From positions 124,001 to 188,000 of the forward strand of contig NZ_JARGCS010000044.1 in assembly GCF_029193575.1 (NCBI RefSeq): a stretch of DNA of 64,000 nucleotides, given 5' to 3'. Source of the DNA: Pseudomonas entomophila. Lineage in GTDB: Bacteria; Pseudomonadota; Gammaproteobacteria; Pseudomonadales; Pseudomonadaceae. A program made the translations under genes and the position numbers. Under the pieces are notes generated by a model. The model did not search any database and was not told where the DNA came from. It saw only the letters and a list, made by a program, of their open reading frames with translations. Within the stretch, counting starts at the first letter, position 1. The number at the start of each line of letters is the position of its first letter. Below, piece by piece: positions 24,136 through 31,961 of this stretch.

Positions 24136-25314
24136 CTATTTGGACAGGTAGCGCATCCCGTCTTCCAACCCTTGCAAGGTCAACGGGAACATCCGGTCTT
24201 CCACGAGCTCACGCACCAAGTGCGTCGACGCCGTGTAGTCCCAGGTCTGCTTCGGGTACGGGTTGATCCAGATGAGCTTCTTGAACTTCTCCATGAAGCG
24301 CTGCATCCACACATACCCCGCTTCTTCGTTCCAATGCTCCACGCTGCCACCTGGCTGGGTGATCTCGTAGGGCGCCATGGCCGCGTCGCCGACGAACACC
24401 ACCTTGTAGTCATCGCCGTACTTGTGCAGCAGGTCGAAGGTGGAGAAACGCTCCGAGGTGCGGCGCAGGTTGTTCTTCCACACCGACTCGTAGACGAAGT
24501 TGTGGAAGTAGTAGTACTCCAGGTGCTTGAACTCGGTCTTGCAGGCCGAGAACAGCTCTTCGCAGACCTTCACGTGGGCGTCCATCGAGCCGCCGATGTC
24601 GAACAGCAACAGCAGCTTGACCGTGTTGCGCCGCTCCGGGCGCATCTGGATGTTCAACAGCCCGGCGTCACGCGCGGTGTGGTCGATGGTGCCGTCGATG
24701 TCCAGCTCCTCGGCGGCGCCTTCGCGGGCGAACTTGCGCAGCCGGCGCAGGGCCAGCTTGATGTTGCGCGTGCCCAGCTCGACCTGGTCGTCGAGGTTCT
24801 TGTACTCGCGCTGGTCCCATACCTTCACCGCCTTGCCCTGGCGCTTGCCAGCGTCGCCGACGCGGATGCCCTCGGGGTTGAAGCCGCCGGAGCCGAACGG
24901 GCTGGTGCCGCCGGTGCCGATCCACTTGTTGCCGCCGGCGTGGCGTTCCTTCTGTTCCTCGAGGCGTTTCTTGAATGCCTCGATCAGCTTGTCGAGGCCG
25001 CCCAGCGACTGGATCTGCGCGCGTTCCTCGTCGCTCAGCGAGCGTTCGAACTCCTTGCGCAGCCAGTCCTCGGGAATCAGCGCCTCCAGGTGCCGGTCGA
25101 GGTTCTCCAGGCCCTTGAAGTAGGCGGAGAAGGCGCGGTCGAACTTGTCGAAATGCCGCTCGTCCTTCACCAGGATGGCCCGGGCGAGGTAGTAGAACTC
25201 GTCCATGTCGGCGAACACCACGCGCTGCTGCAAGGCATTGAGCAGGTCGAGCAGTTCGCGCACCGACACCGGCACCTTGGCCGCGCGCATTTCGTTGAAC
25301 AGGTTGAGCAGCAT
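24136..25314 (-). CDS. vWA domain protein, CoxE-like
   Basis: A 392-residue protein whose C-terminal half is a von Willebrand A domain of the CoxE type. The metal-ion site begins LLLFDIGGSMDAH (DxGxS pattern), and the first half is a helical region. With the MoxR ATPase encoded just before it (10-bp gap), it forms the common MoxR-vWA pair that is thought to assemble or mature metalloproteins or protein complexes. The client here is unknown; no metalloenzyme gene is adjacent. A GAGGGG ribosome binding site overlaps the moxR stop codon. Confidence 0.88.
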   Translation of the reverse strand: MLLNLFNEMRAAKVPVSVRELLDLLNALQQRVVFADMDEFYYLARAILVKDERHFDKFDRAFSAYFKGLENLDRHLEALIPEDWLRKEFERSLSDEERAQIQSLGGLDKLIEAFKKRLEEQKERHAGGNKWIGTGGTSPFGSGGFNPEGIRVGDAGKRQGKAVKVWDQREYKNLDDQVELGTRNIKLALRRLRKFAREGAAEELDIDGTIDHTARDAGLLNIQMRPERRNTVKLLLLFDIGGSMDAHVKVCEELFSACKTEFKHLEYYYFHNFVYESVWKNNLRRTSERFSTFDLLHKYGDDYKVVFVGDAAMAPYEITQPGGSVEHWNEEAGYVWMQRFMEKFKKLIWINPYPKQTWDYTASTHLVRELVEDRMFPLTLQGLEDGMRYLSK

Positions 25315-25324
25315 GGCCAGCCCC

Positions 25325-26170
25325 TCAGCGGTTACCGCGCCGGCTCATGAAGGCCAGGCGCTCGAGCAGTTGCACGTCCTGCTCGTTCTTCACCAGGGCC
25401 CCGGCCAGTGGCGGGATGGCCTTGGTCGGGTCGCGCTCGCGCAGCACCGCCTCGCCGATGTTGTCGGCCATCAGCAGCTTGAGCCAGTCGACCAGTTCGG
25501 AGGTGGAAGGCTTTTTCTTCAGGCCCGGCACCTTGCGCACGTCGAAGAACACGTCCAGCGCTTCGCTGACCAGCGACTGCTTGATGTTCGGGTAGTGCAC
25601 GTCGACGATGCGTTGCAGCGTCTCGCGGTCGGGGAAGGCGATGTAGTGGAAGAAGCAGCGGCGCAGGAAGGCGTCGGGCAGCTCTTTCTCGTTGTTGGAG
25701 GTGATGATGATGATCGGGCGCTGCTTGGCCTTGATGGTCTCGTCGATTTCGTAGACGTAGAACTCCATCTTGTCGAGTTCCTGCAGCAGGTCGTTGGGGA
25801 ACTCGATGTCGGCCTTGTCGATCTCGTCGATCAGCAGGATGACCCGCTCTTCGGCCTCGAAGGCTTCCCAGAGCTTGCCCTTCTTCAGGTAGTTGCGCAC
25901 GTCGTGGACCTTGTCCACGCCCAGTTGCGAGTCGCGCAGGCGGCTGACCGCGTCGTACTCGTAGAGGCCCTGGTGGGCCTTGGTGGTGGACTTGATGTGC
26001 CAGGTGATCAGGCGCGCGCCGAACGAGGCGGCCAGTTGCTCGGCGAGCATGGTCTTGCCGGTGCCGGGCTCGCCCTTGACCAGCAGCGGGCGTTCCAGGG
26101 TGATCGCCGCGTTGACCGCGAGCTTGAGGTCGTCTGTGGCGACGTAGTCGCGGGTGCCTTCGAACTTCAT
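25325..26170 (-). CDS. MoxR family AAA+ ATPase
   Basis: A 281-residue AAA+ ATPase of the MoxR group. Walker A is GEPGTGKT (33-40), Walker B is VILLIDEIDKAD near residue 110, and sensor 1 is IIITSNNEKELPDAFLRR. MoxR proteins act as chaperones together with vWA proteins; the downstream gene encodes such a partner. An AGAGGAT ribosome binding site precedes the ATG at 26170. Confidence 0.92.
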   Translation of the reverse strand: MKFEGTRDYVATDDLKLAVNAAITLERPLLVKGEPGTGKTMLAEQLAASFGARLITWHIKSTTKAHQGLYEYDAVSRLRDSQLGVDKVHDVRNYLKKGKLWEAFEAEERVILLIDEIDKADIEFPNDLLQELDKMEFYVYEIDETIKAKQRPIIIITSNNEKELPDAFLRRCFFHYIAFPDRETLQRIVDVHYPNIKQSLVSEALDVFFDVRKVPGLKKKPSTSELVDWLKLLMADNIGEAVLRERDPTKAIPPLAGALVKNEQDVQLLERLAFMSRRGNR

Positions 26171-26195
26171 GAACCGATCCTCTGGGGGCAGTGCC

Positions 26196-26213
26196 GGGCC
26201 TATCGCGGGGCAC
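26196..26213. repeat. REP half-site
   Basis: GGGCCTATCGCGGGGCA is the left half of a REP unit with no matching right arm, upstream of moxR. Confidence 0.45.
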
Positions 26214-26282
26214 TGGCAGCAATTATCTATAGGTCGTCAGCGACTATAACCCGCCCCCTGGCAGCTGGAAACGCAGACCGGT

Positions 26283-26299
26283 CATTCAGTCCCTGAATG
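26283..26299 (-). terminator. Small hairpin after the DUF748 gene
   Basis: CATTCAG and CTGAATG pair perfectly around three bases, 16 bp beyond the DUF748 stop codon. No T-run follows on the gene's strand, so termination is only a suggestion. Confidence 0.4.
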
Positions 26300-26315
26300 G
26301 TCCGTCACCCCGCCC

Positions 26316-27389
26316 TCAGTCGGAATTGGGCGCAGGTTGCTCGTAGCGTGCATTGAACGCCTGCACGAAGCCGTTGCGCAGGATCTGCAAGAACGCCTCG
26401 AACGCACTGATGTCCTGCTGGTGCACGCTGCCGCTGAGTTCCACACGGGTGGCGAACTGGTTCTTCGGCTGGTTCTTCAGCACCGTCTCGCTGGCCCCCA
26501 CCAGCGCTTCCCAGACCGAACGGAAGAAGCCTTTGTCCTTGTCCTGGACATCCTGCTGCCAGTTGAACACGTCGACATCGCGCAACAGCGGTTTGATGTA
26601 GCCATTGAGCCGGCCCTGTTCGGCCTGGGCCTCGATCACCAGGTCGCCATGGCCGGCATTGAAGTCGAACTTGCCGTAGGCGCTGGCGAAGTCGTTGAGC
26701 CGGCGCAGCTGGATGCCGGTGGCGCGCAGGCGGAACTCGAAGTCGTCGAAGTCGCTGAACGGGTCGAAGGTGGCGCGGCTTTCCACCCGGGCATCGCCCA
26801 GCAACAGGGCGGTGGCCTCGAAGCTGGCATCGCGCCGGCCCTTTTCATCGCGCACGTTGGTCAGGTTGCGGATGCTGGCCTGGAGTTGGCTGGCCTTGAG
26901 GTCGACTGGGGGCTTGGAGGTGAAGTTGCGAAAGGTCAGGGTGCCGTTGTCGATGCGCACTTCGTCGAGGGTGATGGGCACGAGCTTTTCCAGTTGCTGG
27001 CGCCAGTCGGTGCCCTGGCCGGTCTGGGCGTTCTGCTTGCTGGCGCTATCGACGAAGTTCAACACCGGTTCGACGAAGACGACTTCGGCGACCACCGCCT
27101 GGTCGTACCACAGCGAATGCCAACTGACCGAGAGGTCGATCAACGGCGCGTCGAGCAGTGGCACGGGCACCTTGCCGGTGACCTTGACGATCTTCAGGCC
27201 GTTGATCTGGTAGGCGCCGCGCCACCAGGCCAGGTCCACGTCGGCGACCTGGCCGCGGTATTCGCCCATGTCGGCGAGCTTGTCGTTCAGGTAGTCGCGC
27301 ACCAGGTAGGGCAGCGCCAGGTGCAGCGCCACCAGCAGCGCCAGCAGGCTGCCCAGCGCGACCAGTGGCCAGCGGTAGCGGGCTTTCAT
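26316..27389 (-). CDS. DUF748 / AsmA-like envelope protein
   Basis: A 357-residue protein with one N-terminal membrane anchor (residues 7-25, WPLVALGSLLALLVALHLAL) and a long soluble part. The pattern INGLKIVKVTG, PLIDLSVSWHSLWYDQAVVAEV and ITLDEVRIDNGTLTFRNF is that of DUF748 proteins, relatives of the AsmA group of periplasmic lipid-transfer or outer-membrane biogenesis factors. Its job is unknown. The ATG at 27389 follows a GGAGAG site; the upstream extension lacks one. Divergent from cysK. Confidence 0.82.
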   Translation of the reverse strand: MKARYRWPLVALGSLLALLVALHLALPYLVRDYLNDKLADMGEYRGQVADVDLAWWRGAYQINGLKIVKVTGKVPVPLLDAPLIDLSVSWHSLWYDQAVVAEVVFVEPVLNFVDSASKQNAQTGQGTDWRQQLEKLVPITLDEVRIDNGTLTFRNFTSKPPVDLKASQLQASIRNLTNVRDEKGRRDASFEATALLLGDARVESRATFDPFSDFDDFEFRLRATGIQLRRLNDFASAYGKFDFNAGHGDLVIEAQAEQGRLNGYIKPLLRDVDVFNWQQDVQDKDKGFFRSVWEALVGASETVLKNQPKNQFATRVELSGSVHQQDISAFEAFLQILRNGFVQAFNARYEQPAPNSD

Positions 27390-27516
27390 CACAGGCTCTC
27401 CACGGGCGGCATGTGCGGTTGACCGCAGCGCGCGCCGGTCGGTTCGAACGGGCTTTACGGCCCCCCGGGGCAGGCTTACCCTTGAAGCTTTCCCGCTCCG
27501 TTCAAGGACCGCTGCC

Positions 27517-28491
27517 ATGAGCCGCATCTACGCAGACAACGCCCATTCCATCGGCAATACGCCGCTGGTGCAGATCAACCGCCTCGCCCCGCGTGGGGTG
27601 ACCATCCTGGCCAAGATCGAGGGGCGCAACCCGGGCTATTCGGTCAAGTGCCGGATCGGCGCGAACATGGTCTGGGACGCCGAAAGCAGCGGCAAGCTCA
27701 AGCCGGGCATGACCATCGTCGAGCCGACCTCGGGCAACACTGGCATCGGCCTGGCGTTCGTCGCCGCCGCCCGTGGCTACAAGCTGCTGCTGACCATGCC
27801 CGCGTCGATGAGCCTGGAACGGCGCAAGGTGCTCAAGGCGCTGGGCGCTGAGCTGGTGCTGACCGAGCCCGCCAAGGGCATGAAGGGCGCCATCGAGAAG
27901 GCCAACGAGATCGTCGCCTCGGACCCGTCCAAGTACTACCAGCCGGGCCAGTTCGACAACCCGGCCAACCCGGCGATCCACGAGAAGACCACCGGGCCCG
28001 AGATCTGGAACGACACCGACGGCGCGGTCGATGTGCTGGTGGCCGGCGTCGGCACGGGCGGCACCATCACCGGTGTGTCGCGCTACATCAAGCAGACCCA
28101 GGGCAAGTCGATCCTCTCGGTGGCCGTCGAGCCCGTGGCCTCGCCGCTGATCAGCCAGACCCTGGCCGGTGACGAACTCAAGCCCAGCCAGCACAAGATC
28201 CAGGGCATTGGCGCCGGCTTCGTGCCGAAAAACCTCGACCTATCGCTGGTCGACCAGGTCGAGACGGTCACCGATGACGAGTCCAAGGCCATGGCCCTGC
28301 GCCTGATGCAGGAGGAGGGCATCCTCTGTGGCATTTCCTGTGGCGCGGCGATGGCGGCCGCGGTTCGCCTGGCCGAGAAACCGGAGATGCAGGGCAAGAC
28401 CATCGTGGTGATCCTGCCGGACTCCGGCGAGCGCTACCTGTCGAGCATGCTGTTCGCCGACCTGTTCACCGAGCAGGAGAACCAGCAGTAA
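27517..28491 (+). CDS. cysK: Cysteine synthase A (O-acetylserine sulfhydrylase)
   Basis: PLP enzyme of 324 residues that makes cysteine from O-acetylserine and sulfide. The PLP lysine is Lys44 in NPGYSVKCRIGANM, the substrate loop is PTSGNTG, the phosphate-binding glycine loop is GVGTGGTITG, and the sequence tracks E. coli CysK closely to the last residues (FADLFTEQE). An AAGGA ribosome binding site precedes the ATG. Followed by an unusual heptamer repeat. Confidence 0.96.
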   Translation: MSRIYADNAHSIGNTPLVQINRLAPRGVTILAKIEGRNPGYSVKCRIGANMVWDAESSGKLKPGMTIVEPTSGNTGIGLAFVAAARGYKLLLTMPASMSLERRKVLKALGAELVLTEPAKGMKGAIEKANEIVASDPSKYYQPGQFDNPANPAIHEKTTGPEIWNDTDGAVDVLVAGVGTGGTITGVSRYIKQTQGKSILSVAVEPVASPLISQTLAGDELKPSQHKIQGIGAGFVPKNLDLSLVDQVETVTDDESKAMALRLMQEEGILCGISCGAAMAAAVRLAEKPEMQGKTIVVILPDSGERYLSSMLFADLFTEQENQQ

Positions 28492-28492
28492 G

Positions 28493-28527
28493 TTTCGAGT
28501 TTCGAGTTTCGAGTTTCGAGTTTCGAG
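28493..28527. repeat. Five tandem copies of TTTCGAG
   Basis: Starting two bases after the cysK stop codon, the heptamer TTTCGAG is repeated five times without a mismatch (35 bp). It is followed by GCTTGCCGCTCGCAGCTTGCAGCTG-like sequence, a different simple repeat. Copy number should vary between strains. Confidence 0.95.
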
Positions 28528-28672
28528 CTGCGGGTGGGGATGGGCTGATCCGGGTCAAGGCGTCGCGGCTTTGCCTATGAAGCTTGCCGCTCGCAGCTTG
28601 CAGCTGCTCCTGATGGGTTTATCATGTCCGGCTATCCGGGGATGGCCAGATTTCCCCTCAAAGGAGTGTTGC

Positions 28673-29608
28673 ATGACCTTTTCCTTCCTCGCCAAGGCCG
28701 GCGTGCTGCTGGTGTTCTTTGGCAGTGTGTTGTTCGTGCACCTGCGCGGCAAGGCGCGCCTGCCGGTACTGCGCCAGTTCGTCAACCATTCTGCGCTGTT
28801 CGCCCCTTACAACAGCCTGATGTACCTGTTCTCCGGCGTGCCGTCCAAGCCTTACCTGGACCGCCAGCGCTTCCCCGAACTGGACGTGCTCAAGGACAAC
28901 TGGCAGGTGATCCGCGAGGAGGCCATGCGCCTGTTCGACGAGGGCTACATCCGCGCCGCCGAGAAAGACAACGACGCCGGCTTCGGCTCGTTCTTCAAGA
29001 AGGGCTGGAAGCGTTTCTACCTGAAGTGGTACGACAAACCGCTGCCGTCGGCCGAGGCGCTGTGCCCGAAGACCGTCGAGCTGGTCAGCGGCATCCCCAA
29101 CGTGAAAGGCGCGATGTTCGCCTTGCTGCCTGGCGGCAGCCACCTGAACCCGCACCGCGACCCGTTCGCCGGCTCCCTGCGCTATCACCTGGGGCTGTCC
29201 ACGCCGAACTCGGACAACTGCCGCATCTACGTCGACGGCGAGGTGTATGCCTGGCGTGACGGCGAGGACGTGATGTTCGACGAGACCTACGTGCACTGGG
29301 TGAAGAACGAGACCGACGTGACCCGGGTGATCCTGTTCTGCGACATCGAGCGGCCACTGAGCAGCCCGCTGATGACCCGCATCAACCGCAAGGTCAGCGC
29401 CTTCCTCGGCCGCGCCACGGCGCCGCAGAACACCGATGACGAGCGCGTGGGCGGGATCAACCAGGCGTATGCCTGGAGCAAGCGCTTCAGCAACCGGATC
29501 AGCACCCACGTGAAGCAGTTCAAGCGGGCCAACCCCAAGGCCTACCGTGTGCTGCGGCCGGTGTTGGCGGTGGTGATGGCGTACCTGTTGATCAAGTGGT
29601 TGTTCTGA
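28673..29608 (+). CDS. lpxO: Aspartyl/asparaginyl beta-hydroxylase family protein, LpxO-like
   Basis: Fe(II)/2-oxoglutarate dioxygenase of 311 residues in the LpxO group, which adds a 2-hydroxyl to the acyl chains of lipid A. Metal ligands are His161 and Asp163 (NPHRDPFAGSLRYHL) and His208 (ETYVHWVKNE). A hydrophobic N-terminal segment (residues 5-22) and a C-terminal one (VLAVVMAYLLIKWLF) fit membrane association. An AAGGAG site lies just before the ATG at 28673. The LpxO function is by family; a role on another substrate cannot be excluded. Confidence 0.88.
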   Translation: MTFSFLAKAGVLLVFFGSVLFVHLRGKARLPVLRQFVNHSALFAPYNSLMYLFSGVPSKPYLDRQRFPELDVLKDNWQVIREEAMRLFDEGYIRAAEKDNDAGFGSFFKKGWKRFYLKWYDKPLPSAEALCPKTVELVSGIPNVKGAMFALLPGGSHLNPHRDPFAGSLRYHLGLSTPNSDNCRIYVDGEVYAWRDGEDVMFDETYVHWVKNETDVTRVILFCDIERPLSSPLMTRINRKVSAFLGRATAPQNTDDERVGGINQAYAWSKRFSNRISTHVKQFKRANPKAYRVLRPVLAVVMAYLLIKWLF

Positions 29609-29632
29609 GGCCGCGCGGCGTCTGCGCCGACG

Positions 29633-29659
29633 AAGCCCGCTCCTTGTAGGAGCGGGCTT
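29633..29659 (+). terminator. Hairpin after the lpxO-like gene (REP-related)
   Basis: AAGCCCGCTCCT (29633-29644) and AGGAGCGGGCTT (29648-29659) form a perfect 12-bp stem with a three-base loop, 25 bp after the stop codon. Confidence 0.8.
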
Positions 29660-29718
29660 GCCCCTCGATGGCTTCACCGATATATTCCGATACATTCACT
29701 TCATCCGAAGACCTGTTC

Positions 29719-29880
29719 ATGCCAGCCCTCCCTCCCACCACCGCTTTCGTCCTCGCGCCTGTCGCGGGCGTGGTCGTGCGTGGCAGCCAGCAGCCGGCGA
29801 TGATCAGTCACTACCCACCACCTGTCAGTGGCGTCGTGCGGGGCGTAGCAGCGCCTCCCTGCGTGGTCGTGCTGGGCTGA
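29719..29880 (+). CDS. Short valine-rich reading frame, possible leader peptide
   Basis: A 53-codon frame (MPALPPTTAFVLAPVAG...) upstream of the DMT exporter gene. It carries three valine clusters: GVVVRG, GVVRGV and CVVVLG, the last at its end. This resembles attenuation leaders such as the ilvB leader, which stall on branched-chain codons. The ribosome binding site is weak (GAAGA). An imperfect hairpin follows but lacks a T-run. It may equally be a chance frame in GC-rich DNA. Confidence 0.4.
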   Translation: MPALPPTTAFVLAPVAGVVVRGSQQPAMISHYPPPVSGVVRGVAAPPCVVVLG

Positions 29881-29994
29881 TCGGCTTCTGGCCGCATCCC
29901 ATCACCTACGCAACCCACTGAACACGGCCGGCCCTTTCCTCGTTCTGCGACAAGGCCCGCCGTTCGGCTCATTCGCCAAACACAGGTGGCATCA

Positions 29995-30876
29995 ATGTCT
30001 TTCCTTTCCAAAGCATCCGTGGCCTCGGCGGCCACTACCAGCCTGTTCGTCCTGCTGTGGAGCAGCGGGGCGATCGTCTCCAAGCTCGGCCTGGCCCAGG
30101 CCAGCCCCTTCGCCTTCCTGCTGCTGCGCTCGCTGCTGGCGCTGAGCGGCCTGCTGCTGGTCGGCCCAATGCTCGGCCTGCGCTGGCCGCGCCGGCGCGG
30201 CGCGATCCTTCAGGCCCTGGCCACCGGTTGTGTGCTGTTGGGCGCCTACCAGATCTTCTACCTGCTGGCGCTCAATACCCATGTGACCCCCGGTGTCATG
30301 GCCACGGTGATGGGGGTGCAACCGATCCTCACCGTGGCGCTGATGGAGCGCCAACGCTCCTGGAGCCGCTTGTTCGGCCTGGGGCTTGGCCTGGGTGGGC
30401 TGGTGATGGTGGTGTGCGAGGGCATCAACTTGGGCGGGGTGTCCCTGGCCGGGATGCTGTTCGCCCTGCTGGCGTTGGCCAGCATGACCTGCGGTTCGAT
30501 CATGCAGAAGCGCATCGCCGACAACCCCATGGGCACCTTGCCGTTGCAGTACCTGGCGGGGTTGCTGATGTGCGCGCTGTTCGCGCCGTTCCAGCCGCTG
30601 CACGTGCAGTGGTCGGGCAGCTTCGTCGCGGCGTTGCTGTGGATGGGGCTGGTGGTGTCGTTGCTGGCCACCTTGCTGCTGTACCGGCTGATCGCCCGGG
30701 GCAACCTGGTGAATGTCACCAGTTTGTTCTACCTGGTGCCGGCGGTGACCGCGGTGATGGATTTCCTGATCTTCGGTAATCGCCTGGCGCCGTTGAGCCT
30801 GCTGGGAATGGGCTTGATCGTGGTCGGGTTGTTGTTCGTGTTCCGCAGGCCAGCCATGAAGGCGGCTGAGGCCTGA
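29995..30876 (+). CDS. EamA/DMT family transporter
   Basis: A 293-residue inner-membrane protein with ten predicted membrane segments, made of two EamA repeats (the second begins near residue 155). Such proteins usually export amino acids or other metabolites. The start at 29995 (MSFLSKASVASAATTSLFVLLWSSG) follows an AGGTGG site; a GTG nine bases earlier is possible. The valine-rich frame upstream hints at control by a branched-chain amino acid. It is convergent with a second EamA gene of low similarity. Confidence 0.9.
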   Translation: MSFLSKASVASAATTSLFVLLWSSGAIVSKLGLAQASPFAFLLLRSLLALSGLLLVGPMLGLRWPRRRGAILQALATGCVLLGAYQIFYLLALNTHVTPGVMATVMGVQPILTVALMERQRSWSRLFGLGLGLGGLVMVVCEGINLGGVSLAGMLFALLALASMTCGSIMQKRIADNPMGTLPLQYLAGLLMCALFAPFQPLHVQWSGSFVAALLWMGLVVSLLATLLLYRLIARGNLVNVTSLFYLVPAVTAVMDFLIFGNRLAPLSLLGMGLIVVGLLFVFRRPAMKAAEA

Positions 30877-30918
30877 GTGCGCGGGGGGCCGCATTGCGGC
30901 CCCATCGCGACGCGATCT

Positions 30919-31794
30919 TCAGCCGCGCGCCGGCCGCAACACCAGCCACAACGCCGCACCAATCAACAGCCCGCCATACAGGTGCGCCATCGACAGTGGC
31001 TCATCCAGCAGCCACGCCCCCCACAACACCCCGAACACCGGGATCAGGAAGGTCACGGTACTGGCCTTCACCGGTCCGATCTCGGCCAGCAGGCGGAAGT
31101 ACAGAATGTAGGCGAACGCCGTGCACAACAGCCCCAGGCCCAGCAACGACAGCCACACCTGCCAGCCGCCCCAACTGGCGGGCGGCTGGGTCAGTGCGCT
31201 CCAGGCGAACAGCGGCACCAGCATCAACGTGGCGCCCATCATGCTGCCCAAGGCCGACAGGCGACTGTCCAGCCCGCTGACCCAACGCCGCGCGAGGAAC
31301 CCGGCAAAGCCGTAGCAGGTGGTCGCCGCCAGGCATGCCAGGGCGCCTTGCAGCAGCGCCAGGTCCAGCGCCACGGGGCCGGCGCCGCTGAGGATGCCGA
31401 CGCCGAACAGGCCGAGGAAGATGCCGCACAGCTTAGGCAGGGTCATCGCTTCGCGAAAGCACAGCGCGCCGATCAGCACGCCCATCAGCGGTGTGGTGGC
31501 GTTGAAGATCGCCGAGTAGCCGGCGGGTAGCACCTGGGCGGCCACCGAGTAGAAGGTCGCCGGGATGCCCGAGTTGATCATCCCCAGCAGCAGGCAGGCG
31601 CCGAGCTTGCCGTTGAAATCCCAGCGTATGCGCGCGGCGGCGACGATCGCCACGAGCCCCAGGCAGGCGATCGACACGCGGAAGAAGGCCGTGGGCACGG
31701 TGCCGAGTTCCGGGGCGATGATGCGCATGAACAGAAAGCTCGCACCCCAGACGGCGGCGAGGGTCAGCAGGCGGGCGAGGGCGATGGGGGTCAC
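30919..31794 (-). CDS. EamA/DMT family transporter (second copy)
   Basis: A 291-residue EamA-type transporter with ten membrane segments and the internal repeat. The N-terminus reads LLTLAAVWGASFLFMRIIAPELG, a common EamA opening. The start codon is GTG at 31794 with a GGAG site upstream. Its sequence is clearly different from the neighbouring EamA gene, so this is not a recent duplication. Substrate unknown. Confidence 0.9.
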   Translation of the reverse strand: MTPIALARLLTLAAVWGASFLFMRIIAPELGTVPTAFFRVSIACLGLVAIVAAARIRWDFNGKLGACLLLGMINSGIPATFYSVAAQVLPAGYSAIFNATTPLMGVLIGALCFREAMTLPKLCGIFLGLFGVGILSGAGPVALDLALLQGALACLAATTCYGFAGFLARRWVSGLDSRLSALGSMMGATLMLVPLFAWSALTQPPASWGGWQVWLSLLGLGLLCTAFAYILYFRLLAEIGPVKASTVTFLIPVFGVLWGAWLLDEPLSMAHLYGGLLIGAALWLVLRPARG

Positions 31795-31961
31795 AGGGGG
31801 CTCCGGCAGTCAGGCAGGGGCGGGAGTGTACGTGAGGCAGGGTAGGGTTGCCTGCCGTTTCTTGCGCAGGTATTTGGCTTGCGCCATAGGGCCGGCAAAA
31901 CCTGCGAATCATCTGGATCGGGCTAAGCTCACCCGTTGAACCCCGCGCAGAGACCCCCCGT

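Larger units (their letters stand above)
29609..29994. other. Intergenic region (386 bp) with hairpin and leader reading frame
   Basis: It contains the lpxO terminator, the short valine-rich reading frame at 29719-29880, and an imperfect stem between 29926-29936 and 29952-29961. The likely promoter of the DMT gene is near 29675-29700, where the sequence turns AT-rich (CGATATATTCCGATACATTC). Nothing else is seen. Confidence 0.6.
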
